A stretch of 64,000 nt of DNA from Nesterenkonia sp. LB17 (GTDB lineage Bacteria > Actinomycetota > Actinomycetes > Actinomycetales > Micrococcaceae): positions 690,293-754,292 of the forward strand of contig NZ_JAJOYX010000002.1 of assembly GCF_022565915.1 (NCBI RefSeq). The letters run 5' to 3'. Shown here in pieces: positions 41,799 to 52,929 of the stretch (positions are counted from its first letter, which is position 1; each line of letters starts with the position of its first letter). The notes beneath the pieces are model-generated. The model made no database searches and was not told where the DNA came from. It was given only the letters and a program-made list of their open reading frames with translations. The position numbers and the translations under genes are program-made.

Positions 41799-43943
41799 TC
41801 AGTCGAGTACGTTGACCTCATTCACAATATCGTGGACTCCGAGCACGACGACCCGCTCGCCGTCCTCGGCCGGGATGTGCAGGATCATCGATTCACGATT
41901 GACGATGTCGACGTCGTCCGTGGTGGAATCGGTGCCCGCCAGATCCGCGGTCACGCCGGTGAGGTTGATCGAGGCGCCGTCCTCGGGTCGCAGCTGCGTG
42001 GTGGAGTCGAAGCTGCCCACTGCGATCACCGAACCATCAGGCAGACGCATCGCGGTGCTGCCCTCGCCGATGAACGGCCGGGTGTAGGAGATGCTCAGGT
42101 CCTCGGCGCTCTCGCTGAGCTCTTCCTGGTACGCCTGGAGGTCCTCGATGTAGGCGTTCTCCTCCACACTCATCCCGAAGTAGTACTCGCTGTTGTTCAG
42201 GAAGACGGCGACGCGCTCCATGGCGTGGTTGGCGGCGAACCGAGCTTCCTCGGCGTCGGGATCCACAGGCTCCACACCGCCGTCCTCGGCCGCGATGGCC
42301 GGGAACTCCGTGCCGGGGACCATCAGCACCGCCTGAATGAGCTCATAGTTCTCCCGAGGTGAAGCCTGCTCGATGACCAGCACCTGCGGGATCTCGGCCT
42401 CGGCGTCCTGGGTGATGACCACCGCTTGACGCGGGAAGTCGGTGCCGGAGGTCACCGCGGCGCTGAGGATCTCGGTGCCGATGGCGTCCGCGGTGACATC
42501 CTCGTCCATCTCGTGGTTCCGGTAGGTCAGTTCACGGACCTGCGCCGCATTTCCCGAAACTCGTGGCGAGAGCATCTCGGCATCGAACTCGGCGTCGGCC
42601 GCCGCGGTCTGCTCCGCGATGTCATCGACGATCCCCTGCAGCTGGGATTGGAGCAGCACCGAATATCCGGCGCCCTCGCCATCTTCTGCCTCAACCTCTT
42701 CTGCTTCGACCTCCTCGGTCTGCGCCGACTCGTCCTCGGCGGGGTCTTGAGCGGGATTCTCCGCATCGGCCATGAGCGCAGCAGGGCTCAGCGCCAGCGC
42801 AAAGGCCGCGGCAGTGGCCACCGAGCGGCTGCGCCAGGTGCGGCCTTCCTCGGTATCGTCCTCGGTGTCATCCTCGGTGTCATCCTCGGTGTCATCCTCG
42901 GTCGCTTCGGGAGCGGTCGGCTCCGGTCCCACCGGGTCGATGATGCCGGTGGCATCGGGATCCACCGGATCGGCTCCTCCGGCTGAGTCGGTGCGGGCAG
43001 TTTCGGTGCCGGCTGCGGCGGAGTCTTCGTCCTTGAGCGCCTCCGGGTCGTAGGTGCTCTCGGTGGTGGAGACCGAACCGAGGACCCCGGTCAGCTCTTC
43101 TTCGGAGGGATCGACGTGCTGGGGAGCCTCAGGGTGAGGGCTTTCGTGGGGCCCTTCGGTCTGGTTCATATCATCCTCGACTGTGGTGGTATCCGTGGCG
43201 CCAGCACCGGTTGCGGCAGCGGCACCGGTCGCGGCGGTGGCACCGGTCGCGGCGGTGGCACCGGTCGCAGCGCCCGCGGCGGGACCACCGACCCGGGTGG
43301 TCCCGGGGTCGGTCTCGGGGCTGCGGTCGCGGCGACGGGTGGCGAGTGCGCGGTAGAGCAGGAAGATGCCCACCAGGATGACCAGCGCGCCGAGCACGAT
43401 CAGCACCGTGCCGAGCAGGCTCTCTTCCTCTTCGGGAAGCTCCACTGTGACGGCGCTGGGAGCGGGCTCCTCGCCGTCGCGGAAGATCAGCAGGCTCCAC
43501 TCGCCGCTGTCATCGGGTGCGCTCCAGCGGTAGCGAAGATCACCCTCGGTGGTCTCGCTGGCGGCCCAGAGGTCAGAGCCGCTCGGATCCGGCACCGTGG
43601 TCTCACCCTCGGTGAACTGCGTCTCGATGGTGGACGGGGCATCATCCTCGCCCTCCTGCACCGCTCCGATGGTGACGTGCGCGGCGTCGCCGACCCAGGC
43701 CTCGATGTCCTGGGTGCGCGCCAGTGCGATGGTGTACTCACCCTCGGCGCTGATGGTGAACTCGTCGCGCTCCGCCTGAGGGTCGATCAGGTCTTCACTG
43801 ATCACGGTCAGCGGGGCATCCTCCACCTCCTCGGTCTGCGCGGTGGGAACCTCGTCGGAGGCCCAGACGGTGAGCAGCCCCACTCCGATGCCCGCCATAA
43901 GCAGACCCAGGATGAAAGCGATGATGGAAGCGGGGAGACGCAC
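41799..43943 (-). CDS. large acidic two-part membrane protein with low-complexity repeats
   Basis: 714 residues. Signal-anchor-like segment at about 7-28, an extracellular beta-rich part (to about 180), a membrane span near 187-212, then an Ala/Thr/Gly repeat linker (ATGAT units), a strongly acidic Asp/Glu region including EDDT repeats, a second hydrophobic segment near 385-403 (ATAAAFALALSPAALMA), and a C-terminal extracellular domain of about 280 residues. Similar proteins occur in Micrococcaceae; the C-terminal part resembles a DUF8094-type domain. GTG start after AAGGAC. No known activity. The internal Met of MNQTEG raises the possibility of an ancient fusion. Confidence 0.75.
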   Translation of the reverse strand: MRLPASIIAFILGLLMAGIGVGLLTVWASDEVPTAQTEEVEDAPLTVISEDLIDPQAERDEFTISAEGEYTIALARTQDIEAWVGDAAHVTIGAVQEGEDDAPSTIETQFTEGETTVPDPSGSDLWAASETTEGDLRYRWSAPDDSGEWSLLIFRDGEEPAPSAVTVELPEEEESLLGTVLIVLGALVILVGIFLLYRALATRRRDRSPETDPGTTRVGGPAAGAATGATAATGATAATGAAAATGAGATDTTTVEDDMNQTEGPHESPHPEAPQHVDPSEEELTGVLGSVSTTESTYDPEALKDEDSAAAGTETARTDSAGGADPVDPDATGIIDPVGPEPTAPEATEDDTEDDTEDDTEDDTEEGRTWRSRSVATAAAFALALSPAALMADAENPAQDPAEDESAQTEEVEAEEVEAEDGEGAGYSVLLQSQLQGIVDDIAEQTAAADAEFDAEMLSPRVSGNAAQVRELTYRNHEMDEDVTADAIGTEILSAAVTSGTDFPRQAVVITQDAEAEIPQVLVIEQASPRENYELIQAVLMVPGTEFPAIAAEDGGVEPVDPDAEEARFAANHAMERVAVFLNNSEYYFGMSVEENAYIEDLQAYQEELSESAEDLSISYTRPFIGEGSTAMRLPDGSVIAVGSFDSTTQLRPEDGASINLTGVTADLAGTDSTTDDVDIVNRESMILHIPAEDGERVVVLGVHDIVNEVNVLD
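42852..42899. repeat. 12-bp tandem repeat coding for EDDT
   Basis: One degenerate and three perfect copies of GGTGTCATCCTC lie inside the 714-residue gene (EDDT on the minus strand). The codons are nearly invariant, which points to recent slippage rather than selection for the peptide alone. Confidence 0.8.
43205..43276. repeat. 18-bp tandem repeat coding for the Ala/Thr/Gly linker
   Basis: Two perfect copies of CACCGGTCGCGGCGGTGG (43223-43258), flanked by degenerate copies at 43205 and 43259, encode the ATGATA-type linker of the same gene. Confidence 0.75.
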
Positions 43944-44080
43944 GGGTGAGGAGTCCTTGATCGGAGGAGGAGGCGGTGGTTCAACCTCTTAGAATACCGA
44001 ACATAACAATAGGATCACAGTCTGGGCGCCCGCTGGACGGATTTCCGCCAGACCATGGTGTCCCATGGACGGCGCGTGGC

Positions 44081-44086
44081 TAAGCT
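44081..44086 (+). promoter_or_regulatory. -10 element, leaderless start of the AI-2E family gene
   Basis: TAAGCT ends six bases before the GTG at 44093. The neighbouring region 43981-44040 is AT-rich and also holds minus-strand candidates for the 714-residue gene, for example TATTCT at 43991-43996. Confidence 0.5.
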
Positions 44087-44092
44087 GACCCC

Positions 44093-45385
44093 GTGACAGA
44101 GTCCGAGCATGATCCTCAGGAGCTGGGCCCCGACGGGCAGTCCGGCAGCGGCGAACAGGACCGCTCAGCCGCTCCCCGTCGACGCCTGTTCGGCCGTGGA
44201 CCCTCGAGACGTCGTCCGCGCGGCCTGCAGTACCGCATGCGCATGATTCGGTCAGCCCGTGCGCTCAAACCACCGGCGGCGCTTCCCGAGTTCGACCGAT
44301 ATGGCCTGCCCCCGGTCTCGGCGGAGTCCACGCAGAACGCCGCCGCCCCCTACGCGTCGCGCCCGATCTACACCGGATTCATGCTCGCCCTGGGCGTCGG
44401 CCTCGCGCTGTTGGTCTTCTTCGTGGCCCAGGCCAACACGCAGCTGCTGTTGTGGATCACCGCCGCGCTGTTCATCGCCATCGGCCTCGATCCGGTGGTG
44501 CGCAGCCTGGAACGGGCAGGCCTGCCGCGGCCCGCGGGGGTGGCTGTCACGATCACGGCATTCCTCGCCGTCGTGGCGACATTCATCGCGGCTCTCGCCC
44601 CGATGGTGACGGAGCAGACGTCCACCTTCGTGCGCTCGCTGCCGGTGCTGGTCAACAACATCTCCGGCTCTGAGTGGTTCCGGAGCGTCGAAGATGAGTT
44701 CCAGGTGCAACAGATCATCGACACCGAGGTCAACCGGTTCATCTCCGACCCCACGAACATCACCAATGCCCTCGGCGGGCTCTTCGGAGTCGGGACGGCG
44801 ATCCTGACCACCGGACTCGGCACGCTGGTGGTGTTCGTGCTGGCGATCTATTTCCTGGCCTCACTGCCGGTGATGACCGCATGGGCCTACCGTCTCGCAC
44901 CGCGCTCGAACCGCGGCCGGGTCCAGCACCTCGGGGATCGGATCCTGGACGGGGTCGGCCACTACGTGATCGGTCAGGCCGGTGTCGCGGTGCTCAACGG
45001 GCTTGTCGCATTCCTCGCGATCAGCATCGCCGGCGTGCCCTTCGGCGTGCTCTTCGCAGTGGTGGCCGGAGTGCTGGCCTTCATCCCCCTGGTGGGGCCG
45101 GTCACCGGCGGCACGATCGTGACCCTGGTCGCCCTGACGGTGGACTGGCAGACCGCCGCAACCTTCGCCGCCATCTACTTCGTGTACCTGCAGGTCGAGG
45201 CGTACTTCGTCTCGCCGCGCATCATGGCCCGCGCGGTGCGGATCCCCGCCGCCGTCGTCGTGATCTCGGTCATCGCCGGCGGCACGCTGCTCGGGGTGCT
45301 CGGGGCTCTCATGGCGATCCCGACCGCCGCCGCGGTGATGCTGCTGACCCGCGAGGTCCTGATCCGCCGCCAGGACGCCCGCTAG
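44093..45385 (+). CDS. AI-2E family transporter (YdiK/PerM-like)
   Basis: 430 residues. A basic cytosolic leader (about 1-90) precedes hydrophobic spans: FMLALGVGLALLVFFVA, then a pair at about 120-165, and five further spans after residue 230. The loop region QAGVAVLNGLVAFLAI and AVVAGVLAFIPLVGPVTGG are typical of the family (formerly UPF0118). Members include AI-2 and Na+/H+ antiporter-like proteins; specificity cannot be deduced. GTG start, leaderless. Divergent from the acidic membrane protein. Confidence 0.88.
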   Translation: MTESEHDPQELGPDGQSGSGEQDRSAAPRRRLFGRGPSRRRPRGLQYRMRMIRSARALKPPAALPEFDRYGLPPVSAESTQNAAAPYASRPIYTGFMLALGVGLALLVFFVAQANTQLLLWITAALFIAIGLDPVVRSLERAGLPRPAGVAVTITAFLAVVATFIAALAPMVTEQTSTFVRSLPVLVNNISGSEWFRSVEDEFQVQQIIDTEVNRFISDPTNITNALGGLFGVGTAILTTGLGTLVVFVLAIYFLASLPVMTAWAYRLAPRSNRGRVQHLGDRILDGVGHYVIGQAGVAVLNGLVAFLAISIAGVPFGVLFAVVAGVLAFIPLVGPVTGGTIVTLVALTVDWQTAATFAAIYFVYLQVEAYFVSPRIMARAVRIPAAVVVISVIAGGTLLGVLGALMAIPTAAAVMLLTREVLIRRQDAR

Positions 45386-45403
45386 CCCGGAACCCAGTCA
45401 GGC

Positions 45404-45445
45404 CGCGCGGCGCAGCGCAGACCGGTCGGTCGCGCGGCGCAGCGC
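45404..45445. repeat. 15-bp direct repeat in a short intergenic gap
   Basis: CGCGCGGCGCAGCGC occurs at 45404-45418 and again at 45431-45445, between the AI-2E gene and the convergent hydrolase. Probably slippage-prone GC-rich DNA. Confidence 0.55.
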
Positions 45446-46221
45446 TACTCCGAGGCCATCGGCCCGGTCCAGGTGGTCGGCAGATCCGCGGTCACGCCCA
45501 GGACGGTGGACGCGATGTCCTCGAGCACCAGGCGGGAATACCGCTCCCCCACCCAGAGGTGCTTGGCACCCTCGACGCCGCGCAGCTGAGCCTGGGTGAT
45601 CGGGGCGAAGCGCTGCCGCGCCTCCGCAGGTTTGAGGAAGTCATCAAGCTCGGGCACCAGGATGCGCAGCGGGCGCCCATCCTCGTTCCAGGCCTCCAGG
45701 TGTGCCGGCTCGGCGCGGTGCAGCGGAGGCGAGAGCAGGATCGCGCCTTCCGTCTCCGAGCGTGCGGGCTCGTCGGTGCCATATTTGAGCACCAGCTCGG
45801 TGCCGAAGGACCAGCCGAGCATCCAGCGGTGGGGCAGTTCGCGCTGCGCGGCGAACCGGATCGCGGCGGCCATGTCGAGTCGCTCCTCGACACCTCCGGA
45901 GAATTCCCCCTCCGAGGTCCCGCGCGGTGAGCTGGTGCCACGGGTGTTGAAGCGCAGCACCGCGATGTCTGCCAGTGCAGGGAGCCGGTAGGAGGCCTTC
46001 TTGTAGATGTGGGAGTCCATGAACCCGCCGTGGGTGGGCAGCGGGTGGAAGGTCACCAGAGTCGCCTCGGGCCGAGCATGCAGGGGCAGCGCCAGCTCAC
46101 CGACCAGGGTCAGCCCGTCCTCGGTCTGCAGCGTGATCTCCTCACGCCGCGCCGGCAGCACCGACTTGGGTCCCAGCTCCTCGTCGTGGACCTCGGTGTA
46201 TTCAAATCTCTGAGCAGACAT
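45445..46221 (-). CDS. alpha/beta hydrolase (serine aminopeptidase-like fold)
   Basis: 258 residues. The nucleophile elbow is GWSFGTEL (about residue 135), with FNTRGTSSPRG and FHPLPTHGGFMD as family markers of the short-form hydrolase group that act on esters or peptides. The catalytic acid and histidine are likely in PELDDF and KHLWV. Substrate unknown. ATG without a ribosome-binding site, six bases after a TAGGCT -10 box that lies within the 3' end of the adjacent zinc-protein gene. Confidence 0.82.
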   Translation of the reverse strand: MSAQRFEYTEVHDEELGPKSVLPARREEITLQTEDGLTLVGELALPLHARPEATLVTFHPLPTHGGFMDSHIYKKASYRLPALADIAVLRFNTRGTSSPRGTSEGEFSGGVEERLDMAAAIRFAAQRELPHRWMLGWSFGTELVLKYGTDEPARSETEGAILLSPPLHRAEPAHLEAWNEDGRPLRILVPELDDFLKPAEARQRFAPITQAQLRGVEGAKHLWVGERYSRLVLEDIASTVLGVTADLPTTWTGPMASE

Positions 46222-46225
46222 GACC

Positions 46226-46546
46226 TCAGCCTATCCGCCAGCAGTGGCTGTGCCAGTGGCGTCGCTCGGCGGCCGCGTGCTCATCGCCGAAGATCGAATC
46301 GGCCCGCCAGGCGACGACGTGAGCGGTCCCTGCCGGCACGGGAAGGTGACATCCCGGGCAGGTGTAGCTCTTCTGCGCTGCGGAGGCGGAGATGTGCCGC
46401 ACGTGATATTCCCCGTCACGGCGGCGCACCGTCCCGGAGGAGAATGCGCCCTGACCGAAGACCCCCGTGGACAGCGGTCGGTGCTCGCGCTGCCACTTCG
46501 ACGCGCGCCTTCCGGGTCCCTTCGCTGACTTGGCCATGGGCTCCAT
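46226..46546 (-). CDS. small zinc-binding-type conserved protein (actinobacterial 'ATP/GTP-binding protein' family)
   Basis: 106 residues from ATG 46546; a second in-frame ATG at 46537 is possible because GGAG precedes it. After a basic Lys/Arg leader, the C-terminal half shows [12 protein letters not shown], then AHVVAW and [10 protein letters not shown], a probable Cys/His metal site. The same architecture is widespread in Actinobacteria under an 'ATP/GTP-binding' name that I see no motif to support. Function unknown. Confidence 0.7.
   Translation of the reverse strand: MEPMAKSAKGPGRRASKWQREHRPLSTGVFGQGAFSSGTVRRRDGEYHVRHISASAAQKSYTCPGCHLPVPAGTAHVVAWRADSIFGDEHAAAERRHWHSHCWRIG
46228..46233 (-). 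promoter_or_regulatory. -10 element, leaderless start of the hydrolase at 45445
   Basis: TAGGCT on the minus strand ends six bases before the ATG at 46221 and overlaps the last codons of the zinc-protein gene. Confidence 0.5.
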
Positions 46547-46625
46547 TGTTTCAGGTGTGGGGCTCCGGATACCACGACACAGCTGGGCCACTGGTCCCGG
46601 GTGCGGCCCTTCCCCCGAGACCGGG

Positions 46626-46631
46626 TAGGAT
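46626..46631 (+). promoter_or_regulatory. -10 element, leaderless start of nucS
   Basis: TAGGAT ends eight bases before the GTG at 46640. No Shine-Dalgarno stands between them. Confidence 0.5.
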
Positions 46632-46639
46632 CAGTCACC

Positions 46640-47332
46640 GTGCGATTGGTAATTGCGACCTGTTCAGTGTCATATTCCGGCCGGCTCAACGCCCACCTGG
46701 CCCAGGCCACGCGCCTGCTCATGGTGAAGGCCGACGGCGGCGTGCTCATCCACTCCGACGGCGGCTCCTATAAGCCGCTCAACTGGATGTCCCCGCCCGC
46801 CACGATGCGGGTGACCGCGCCCGACGCGCAGCAGCGTGAGGCCGGTATCACCGAGGTCTGGAACGTCTCGGCGACCAAGAGCGACGACACCCTGTCCATC
46901 CTGATCAGCGAGGTCCACGAGGACGTCTCGCATGATCTCGGCGTGGACCCGGGTCTGGTCAAGGACGGCGTGGAGTCCGATCTGCAGCGGCTGCTCGCCG
47001 AGCAGATCGAGCTGCTCGGCGCCGGCCACCGGCTCATCCGTCGGGAGCACCCCACCCCGATCGGTCCGGTGGACATCCTCGCCCGCGGCCCACAGGGCAG
47101 CGTCGCCGTGGAGCTCAAGCGTCGCGGCGACATCGACGGGGTTGAGCAGCTCACCCGCTACCTGGACCTGCTCAACCGCGATCCGCTGCTGGCGCCCGTG
47201 CAGGGAGTCTTCGCGGCCCAGCAGATCAAGCCCCAGGCACGCACCCTCGCCGAGGACCGCGGCATCCGCTGCCTCGTGCTGGACTATGACGCGATGCGCG
47301 GGGTCGACGACGCCGACTCGCGCCTCTTCTAG
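46640..47332 (+). CDS. nucS: mismatch-specific endonuclease NucS
   Basis: 230 residues from GTG 46640; the longer open frame is rejected on the -10 evidence. N-terminal DNA-binding part [15 protein letters not shown] (2-16), then a RecB-like nuclease core with D145 (PVDILARG), E158 and K160 (VAVELKRRG). NucS cuts both strands at mismatches and provides mismatch repair in Actinobacteria that lack MutS-MutL. Located beside the ATP synthase operon, as in related genomes. Confidence 0.95.
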   Translation: MRLVIATCSVSYSGRLNAHLAQATRLLMVKADGGVLIHSDGGSYKPLNWMSPPATMRVTAPDAQQREAGITEVWNVSATKSDDTLSILISEVHEDVSHDLGVDPGLVKDGVESDLQRLLAEQIELLGAGHRLIRREHPTPIGPVDILARGPQGSVAVELKRRGDIDGVEQLTRYLDLLNRDPLLAPVQGVFAAQQIKPQARTLAEDRGIRCLVLDYDAMRGVDDADSRLF

Positions 47333-47522
47333 CCGGCTGAACCTCCGGCCCGAAACGTCGGGAGGCTCACCCCTGGGGTCGGCGTCGCCGCAGAGCCGGC
47401 TGTCCCGGCCGGACTCGGCATCGAGCTCGCGCACCATGGCGGGCATCTCGCCCCTGGACCATCTCGACGCCCCTCGCGTTCGGCAGCGCCTGATGCGCCG
47501 CCATGAGCTGGCGAAGCTGTCC

Positions 47523-47582
47523 ATGAGCTTCGCGCACGCGCGCACAGACAGGATGAGCTTCGCGCACGCGCGCACAGACAGG
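47523..47582. repeat. perfect 30-bp tandem duplication
   Basis: A 30-base unit beginning ATGAGCTTCGCGCACGCGCG occurs twice head to tail in the nucS-atpC gap. The copies are identical, so the duplication is recent. The gap (47333-47651) otherwise contains only the terminator that follows. Confidence 0.9.
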
Positions 47583-47620
47583 CGGGCCCCCGGCCTCCGT
47601 GAGGAGTCCGGGGGCCCGCC
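47581..47620. terminator. perfect 13-bp hairpin between nucS and atpC
   Basis: GGCGGGCCCCCGG (47581-47593) pairs with CCGGGGGCCCGCC (47608-47620). It stands past the atpC stop on the minus strand and probably also ends the nucS transcript. Confidence 0.8.
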
Positions 47621-47651
47621 TGGCGATGAGGTGGATCAGTCGATGATCGGG

Positions 47652-47918
47652 TCAGCTCTGCGTGAGCTCGGCCTCGTCCGCGACGATGGTCACCTGATCG
47701 GAGTCCACCGAGAAGAAGCCTCCGGTGACCTTCGCGTTCACTGGGGAGCCCTCGACGGGGTTGATGACCAGCTCACCTTCGGCCAGCAGCGAGAGCACCG
47801 GAGTGTGACCCGGCAGGATTCCGATGTCACCTTCCACTGTGCGCGCGCGCACCGACTTGGCGGCACCGGACCAGACGGCGTGGTCGCTGGCGACCACCTG
47901 AACGTCGAGTTCGGCCAT
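47652..47918 (-). CDS. atpC: ATP synthase epsilon subunit
   Basis: 88 residues, the short actinobacterial type that has the beta-sandwich but lacks the C-terminal helical hairpin of the E. coli protein. GHTPVLSLLAEGELV is the family core. It starts 2 bases after the atpD stop. Last gene of the operon, ending before the hairpin at 47581. Confidence 0.95.
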   Translation of the reverse strand: MAELDVQVVASDHAVWSGAAKSVRARTVEGDIGILPGHTPVLSLLAEGELVINPVEGSPVNAKVTGGFFSVDSDQVTIVADEAELTQS

Positions 47919-47920
47919 GA

Positions 47921-49411
<1,491 letters not shown>

Positions 49412-49450
49412 TCAAAACGTCTGTTGTTGGCCTGCGGGGGTACCCGTGGG

Positions 49451-50344
49451 CTAGCTCGCGGCCAGAGCGTCGGCACCCGCGATGAGCTCGCTGAGCTCCT
49501 GGGTGATCTCGGCCTGGCGAGCGTTGTTGCGCAACAGGGTGAACTTCTTGATGAGGTCGTCCGCGTTGTCGGCAGCAGACTTCATCGCCCGCTGGCGAGC
49601 CGCGAGCTCCGACGCCGAGGCTTCCAGCATCGCCGCGAAGATCTTGGACTCGATGTACCGCGGAAGCAGCGCATCGAGGACCTCTTCGGCGGCGGGCTCG
49701 AAGTCATACAGCGGGGTGGGCTCGTGCTTGGCTTCCGCATCCTGCTCCACGAAGGCCAGCGGCAACAGACGTCGCACCACCGGCTCCTGCTTCACCATGG
49801 ACTGGAACTCGGTGTAGACGAGATACAGCTCGTCCACGCCGCCCTCCTCGGTGGGCTGCAGGAAGCGATCGACCAGCGTGCGGCCGATCTCCTGAGCACG
49901 TTCCACCTCGGGGGCGTCCGTGTTTCCGGTCCATACCTGGTCATACTCCCGCTCACGGAAGTCATAGAACGCCTGCGCCTTGCGTCCATAGAGGTAGGGG
50001 CGGATCTCCTTGCCGTCCTCCCGAAGGCGCTTGGTCAGGGCTTCGCCCCGCTTGAGCACGTTCGTGGAGTAGGCGCCGGCGAGTCCGCGGTCGCTGGTGA
50101 CGATCAGCACTGCCGCGCGGGTGGGGTTCTCCACCTTCGTGGTCAGCACGTGATCGATGTCGTTCTGCGAGGCCACGGCGGAGACCGCACGTGTGATGGC
50201 ATCTGCGTATGGCGAGGCTGCCCGCGCACGGCTGCGTGCTTTGCCGATGCGAGACGTCGCGATCAGCTCCATCGCCTTGAAGATCTTCTTCATCGACGAA
50301 GTCGATGCGATCTTCTGGCGGTAGACCCGAATCTGGGCTCCCAT
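49451..50344 (-). CDS. atpG: ATP synthase gamma subunit
   Basis: 297 residues. N-terminal [19 protein letters not shown] and the C-terminal [20 protein letters not shown] are the coiled-coil shaft ends; [16 protein letters not shown] is the family signature. Normal order atpA-atpG-atpD. Confidence 0.97.
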   Translation of the reverse strand: MGAQIRVYRQKIASTSSMKKIFKAMELIATSRIGKARSRARAASPYADAITRAVSAVASQNDIDHVLTTKVENPTRAAVLIVTSDRGLAGAYSTNVLKRGEALTKRLREDGKEIRPYLYGRKAQAFYDFREREYDQVWTGNTDAPEVERAQEIGRTLVDRFLQPTEEGGVDELYLVYTEFQSMVKQEPVVRRLLPLAFVEQDAEAKHEPTPLYDFEPAAEEVLDALLPRYIESKIFAAMLEASASELAARQRAMKSAADNADDLIKKFTLLRNNARQAEITQELSELIAGADALAAS

Positions 50345-50401
50345 GCTTGTCCTTCCTTGATGTCGTTCAGCAAGTGATTCTGCTCAGCTGCGGTGTGGAC
50401 C

Positions 50402-52030
50402 TCAGCTGCGTGCGGGAATCTCTTCCTGGCTGATCTCGTCGGCGGACATCGCGTCGGTCTGCTCGTTGCCCACGATGGACGTGGCACCCTCGGCGTGGAA
50501 TTCCTTCTTGAACGCGACCATGGCTTCTTTGAGCGCACTGACGGTGTCGTCCTCGAGCTTGCCCGAGGCGGCGATGTTGGTCAGCACGTTGGTCTTGCGA
50601 CGCAGGTAGTCCAGCCAGTCCGTCTCGAAGCGCTTGATGTCCGCAGTCTCGACATCGTCCAGGTGACCCTGGGAACCGGTCCAGATCGATGCGACCTGAT
50701 CCTCGATGGCGTACGGCGTGTACTGCGCCTGCTTGAGCAGCTCGGTCTGGCGCTCGCCGCGCACCAGCTGCTGCCGGGTGGCGGGGTCGAGGTCCGAGGC
50801 GAACATGGCGAAAGCCTGCATGTCCCGGTACTGCGCCAGGTCCAGCTTCAGCGTGCCGGAGACCTTCTTCATGGCCTTGAGCTGAGCGGCACCACCGACG
50901 CGGGACACCGAGATGCCCACGTCGACTGCCGGACGCTGGTTGGCGTTGAAGAGGTCCGACTGCAGGAAGATCTGACCGTCGGTGATCGAGATGACGTTGG
51001 TCGGGATGTAGGCCGACACGTCGTTGGCCTTGGTCTCCACCAGCGGAAGTCCGGTCATCGAACCCGCGCCGAGCTCGTCGGAGAGCTTGGCACAACGCTC
51101 GAGCAGACGAGAGTGGAGGTAGAACACGTCGCCGGGGTACGCCTCGCGTCCCGGTGGGCGACGCAGCAGCAGCGACACCGCACGGTAGGCCTCAGCCTGC
51201 TTGGAGAGGTCATCGAACACGATCAGCACGTGCTTGCCGCCGTACATCCAGTGCTGGCCGATGGCCGAACCGGCGAACGGTGCCAGGTACTTATAGCCGG
51301 CGGGGTCAGATGCCGGGGACGCCACGATGGTGGTGTACTCCAGCGCGCCGCGCTCTTCGAGGGTCTGCCGCACGGCCGCGATGGTGGAGGCCTTCTGGCC
51401 CACAGCAACGTAGACGCAGCGAACCTGCTTGGTGACGTCGCCGGATTCCCAGTTGGCCTTCTGGTTCAGGATGGCGTCGATGGCGATCGCGGTCTTGCCG
51501 GTCTGGCGGTCACCGATGATCAGCTGACGCTGACCGCGGCCGATCGGGATCATGGCGTCGATGGCCTTGATGCCGGTCTGGAGCGGCTCGTGCACGGATT
51601 TGCGCTGCACCACCGAGGGAGCCTGGAGCTCCATCGGACGGCGACCCTCCGGGGTGATGTCGCCCTTGTCATCGATGGGCGTGCCCAGCGGGTCGACCAC
51701 GCGACCCAGGAATTCGTCACCGACCGGGACCGAGAGGACCTCGCCGGTGCGGGTGACCTCCTGGCCCTCCACGATGCCGGAGAACTCGCCGAGGATCACG
51801 ACGCCGATCTCTCGGGTGTCGAGGTTCTGGGCCAGGCCCAGGGTGCCGTCTTCGAAGCGAAGAAGTTCGTTTGCCATGGTCGAGGGAAGTCCCTCGACTC
51901 GAGCGATGCCGTCAGCCGCGGAGATCACGCGTCCGACCTCGACGCGCTCTGCGCTGCCGGGATCGTAGGATGCGGCGAAATCGTTCAAGGCGTTGCGGAC
52001 GTCGTCGGCGTTGATGGTCAAGTCGGCCAT
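50402..52030 (-). CDS. atpA: ATP synthase alpha subunit
   Basis: 542 residues. [15 protein letters not shown] near 172 is the non-catalytic nucleotide site, followed by conserved [16 protein letters not shown]. It ends with a flexible acidic tail, as in other Actinobacteria. The AGGGACTGCAG start context has a Shine-Dalgarno farther upstream (GAGGAGAG). Confidence 0.97.
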   Translation of the reverse strand: MADLTINADDVRNALNDFAASYDPGSAERVEVGRVISAADGIARVEGLPSTMANELLRFEDGTLGLAQNLDTREIGVVILGEFSGIVEGQEVTRTGEVLSVPVGDEFLGRVVDPLGTPIDDKGDITPEGRRPMELQAPSVVQRKSVHEPLQTGIKAIDAMIPIGRGQRQLIIGDRQTGKTAIAIDAILNQKANWESGDVTKQVRCVYVAVGQKASTIAAVRQTLEERGALEYTTIVASPASDPAGYKYLAPFAGSAIGQHWMYGGKHVLIVFDDLSKQAEAYRAVSLLLRRPPGREAYPGDVFYLHSRLLERCAKLSDELGAGSMTGLPLVETKANDVSAYIPTNVISITDGQIFLQSDLFNANQRPAVDVGISVSRVGGAAQLKAMKKVSGTLKLDLAQYRDMQAFAMFASDLDPATRQQLVRGERQTELLKQAQYTPYAIEDQVASIWTGSQGHLDDVETADIKRFETDWLDYLRRKTNVLTNIAASGKLEDDTVSALKEAMVAFKKEFHAEGATSIVGNEQTDAMSADEISQEEIPARS

Positions 52031-52119
52031 CTGCAGTCCCTGCTCTCCTCAGTAATGGCCGCGAGGTGCGGCCGGGTGGTTCAAAGATTCACGTATGTGT
52101 TGAGCCAGTCTGAAGAAGA

Positions 52120-52929
52120 CTAGCTGGCCAGTCTCCGGTGGAGATCATTGAGTTTGGTGGCCACCGTGCTGTCGACCACCTCATCACCGACCTGGACTCG
52201 GATGCCGCCGACCACAGCAGGGTCGAGCACGACGTCGAGCTTCAGCTCTCGACCGAAGTAACGGTCCAGGCTTGCCCCGAGCCGCTGCATATAGCCGGGG
52301 TCCAGCTCCTTGGCGACGGTGACCAGTGCGATCCAGCGCTGCTGGCGTGCCGCGATCTGCTCGGTGAAGCGCTCGACGAGCTGCGCGGGTCGAAGCCCGC
52401 GCGGCGCCGTCACAGCACGATCGATGAGCAGCCGCGCCTCGGCGCTGGCTCCCGGGGAGAGCTGGGCTGCGAGCTTCTGCTTGGCCTCAGGCGTTGCCTG
52501 GGCGTCAGTCAGCGCGCGCTGCACCTGGTGCGAGGAGGCCACGGTCCGCCGGAAGTCCAGCAGTGCCGACTCCAGCTTCTCCAGACCTGCCAGGCCCTCG
52601 CGCTCGGCCTGCACCACCACCACGACGACGGCGAGGATCTCGACGGCGTCGCCGAGGTCGCGCTCCTTGCTCCAGCGTCGCGAGACGAGGGCATCGAGGA
52701 CTTCCGTCGTCGTGCCCCTGACCTTCGCGCCGAAGAGGCTGCGTGCCATCGCCACCCGGTCCTGAGGATCGCGGGAGGGGTCGGTGAGGCTGCGGCGCAG
52801 CCCTGCCGAGGAATCGAGCACATCCAGTACAGCGAAGAGCTCACGGGCGACCTCAAGGTCGGCCTGCGCCAATGAGGGCGCGAGCTCCTTCTGCACGGCT
52901 GCGAGGGATTCGGTGGTCACCGCTGCCAT
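52120..52929 (-). CDS. atpH: ATP synthase delta subunit
   Basis: 269 residues, the long actinobacterial form. C-terminal GGIRVQVGDEVVDSTV is the family end signature. It links the F1 head to the b stator. Its ATG overlaps the stop of atpF by one base (TAATG). Confidence 0.95.
   Translation of the reverse strand: MAAVTTESLAAVQKELAPSLAQADLEVARELFAVLDVLDSSAGLRRSLTDPSRDPQDRVAMARSLFGAKVRGTTTEVLDALVSRRWSKERDLGDAVEILAVVVVVVQAEREGLAGLEKLESALLDFRRTVASSHQVQRALTDAQATPEAKQKLAAQLSPGASAEARLLIDRAVTAPRGLRPAQLVERFTEQIAARQQRWIALVTVAKELDPGYMQRLGASLDRYFGRELKLDVVLDPAVVGGIRVQVGDEVVDSTVATKLNDLHRRLAS

Noticed and set aside
50393-52123. 576-residue plus-strand frame opposite atpA
   Set aside because: High-GC shadow of a fully recognisable atpA; no family motifs.
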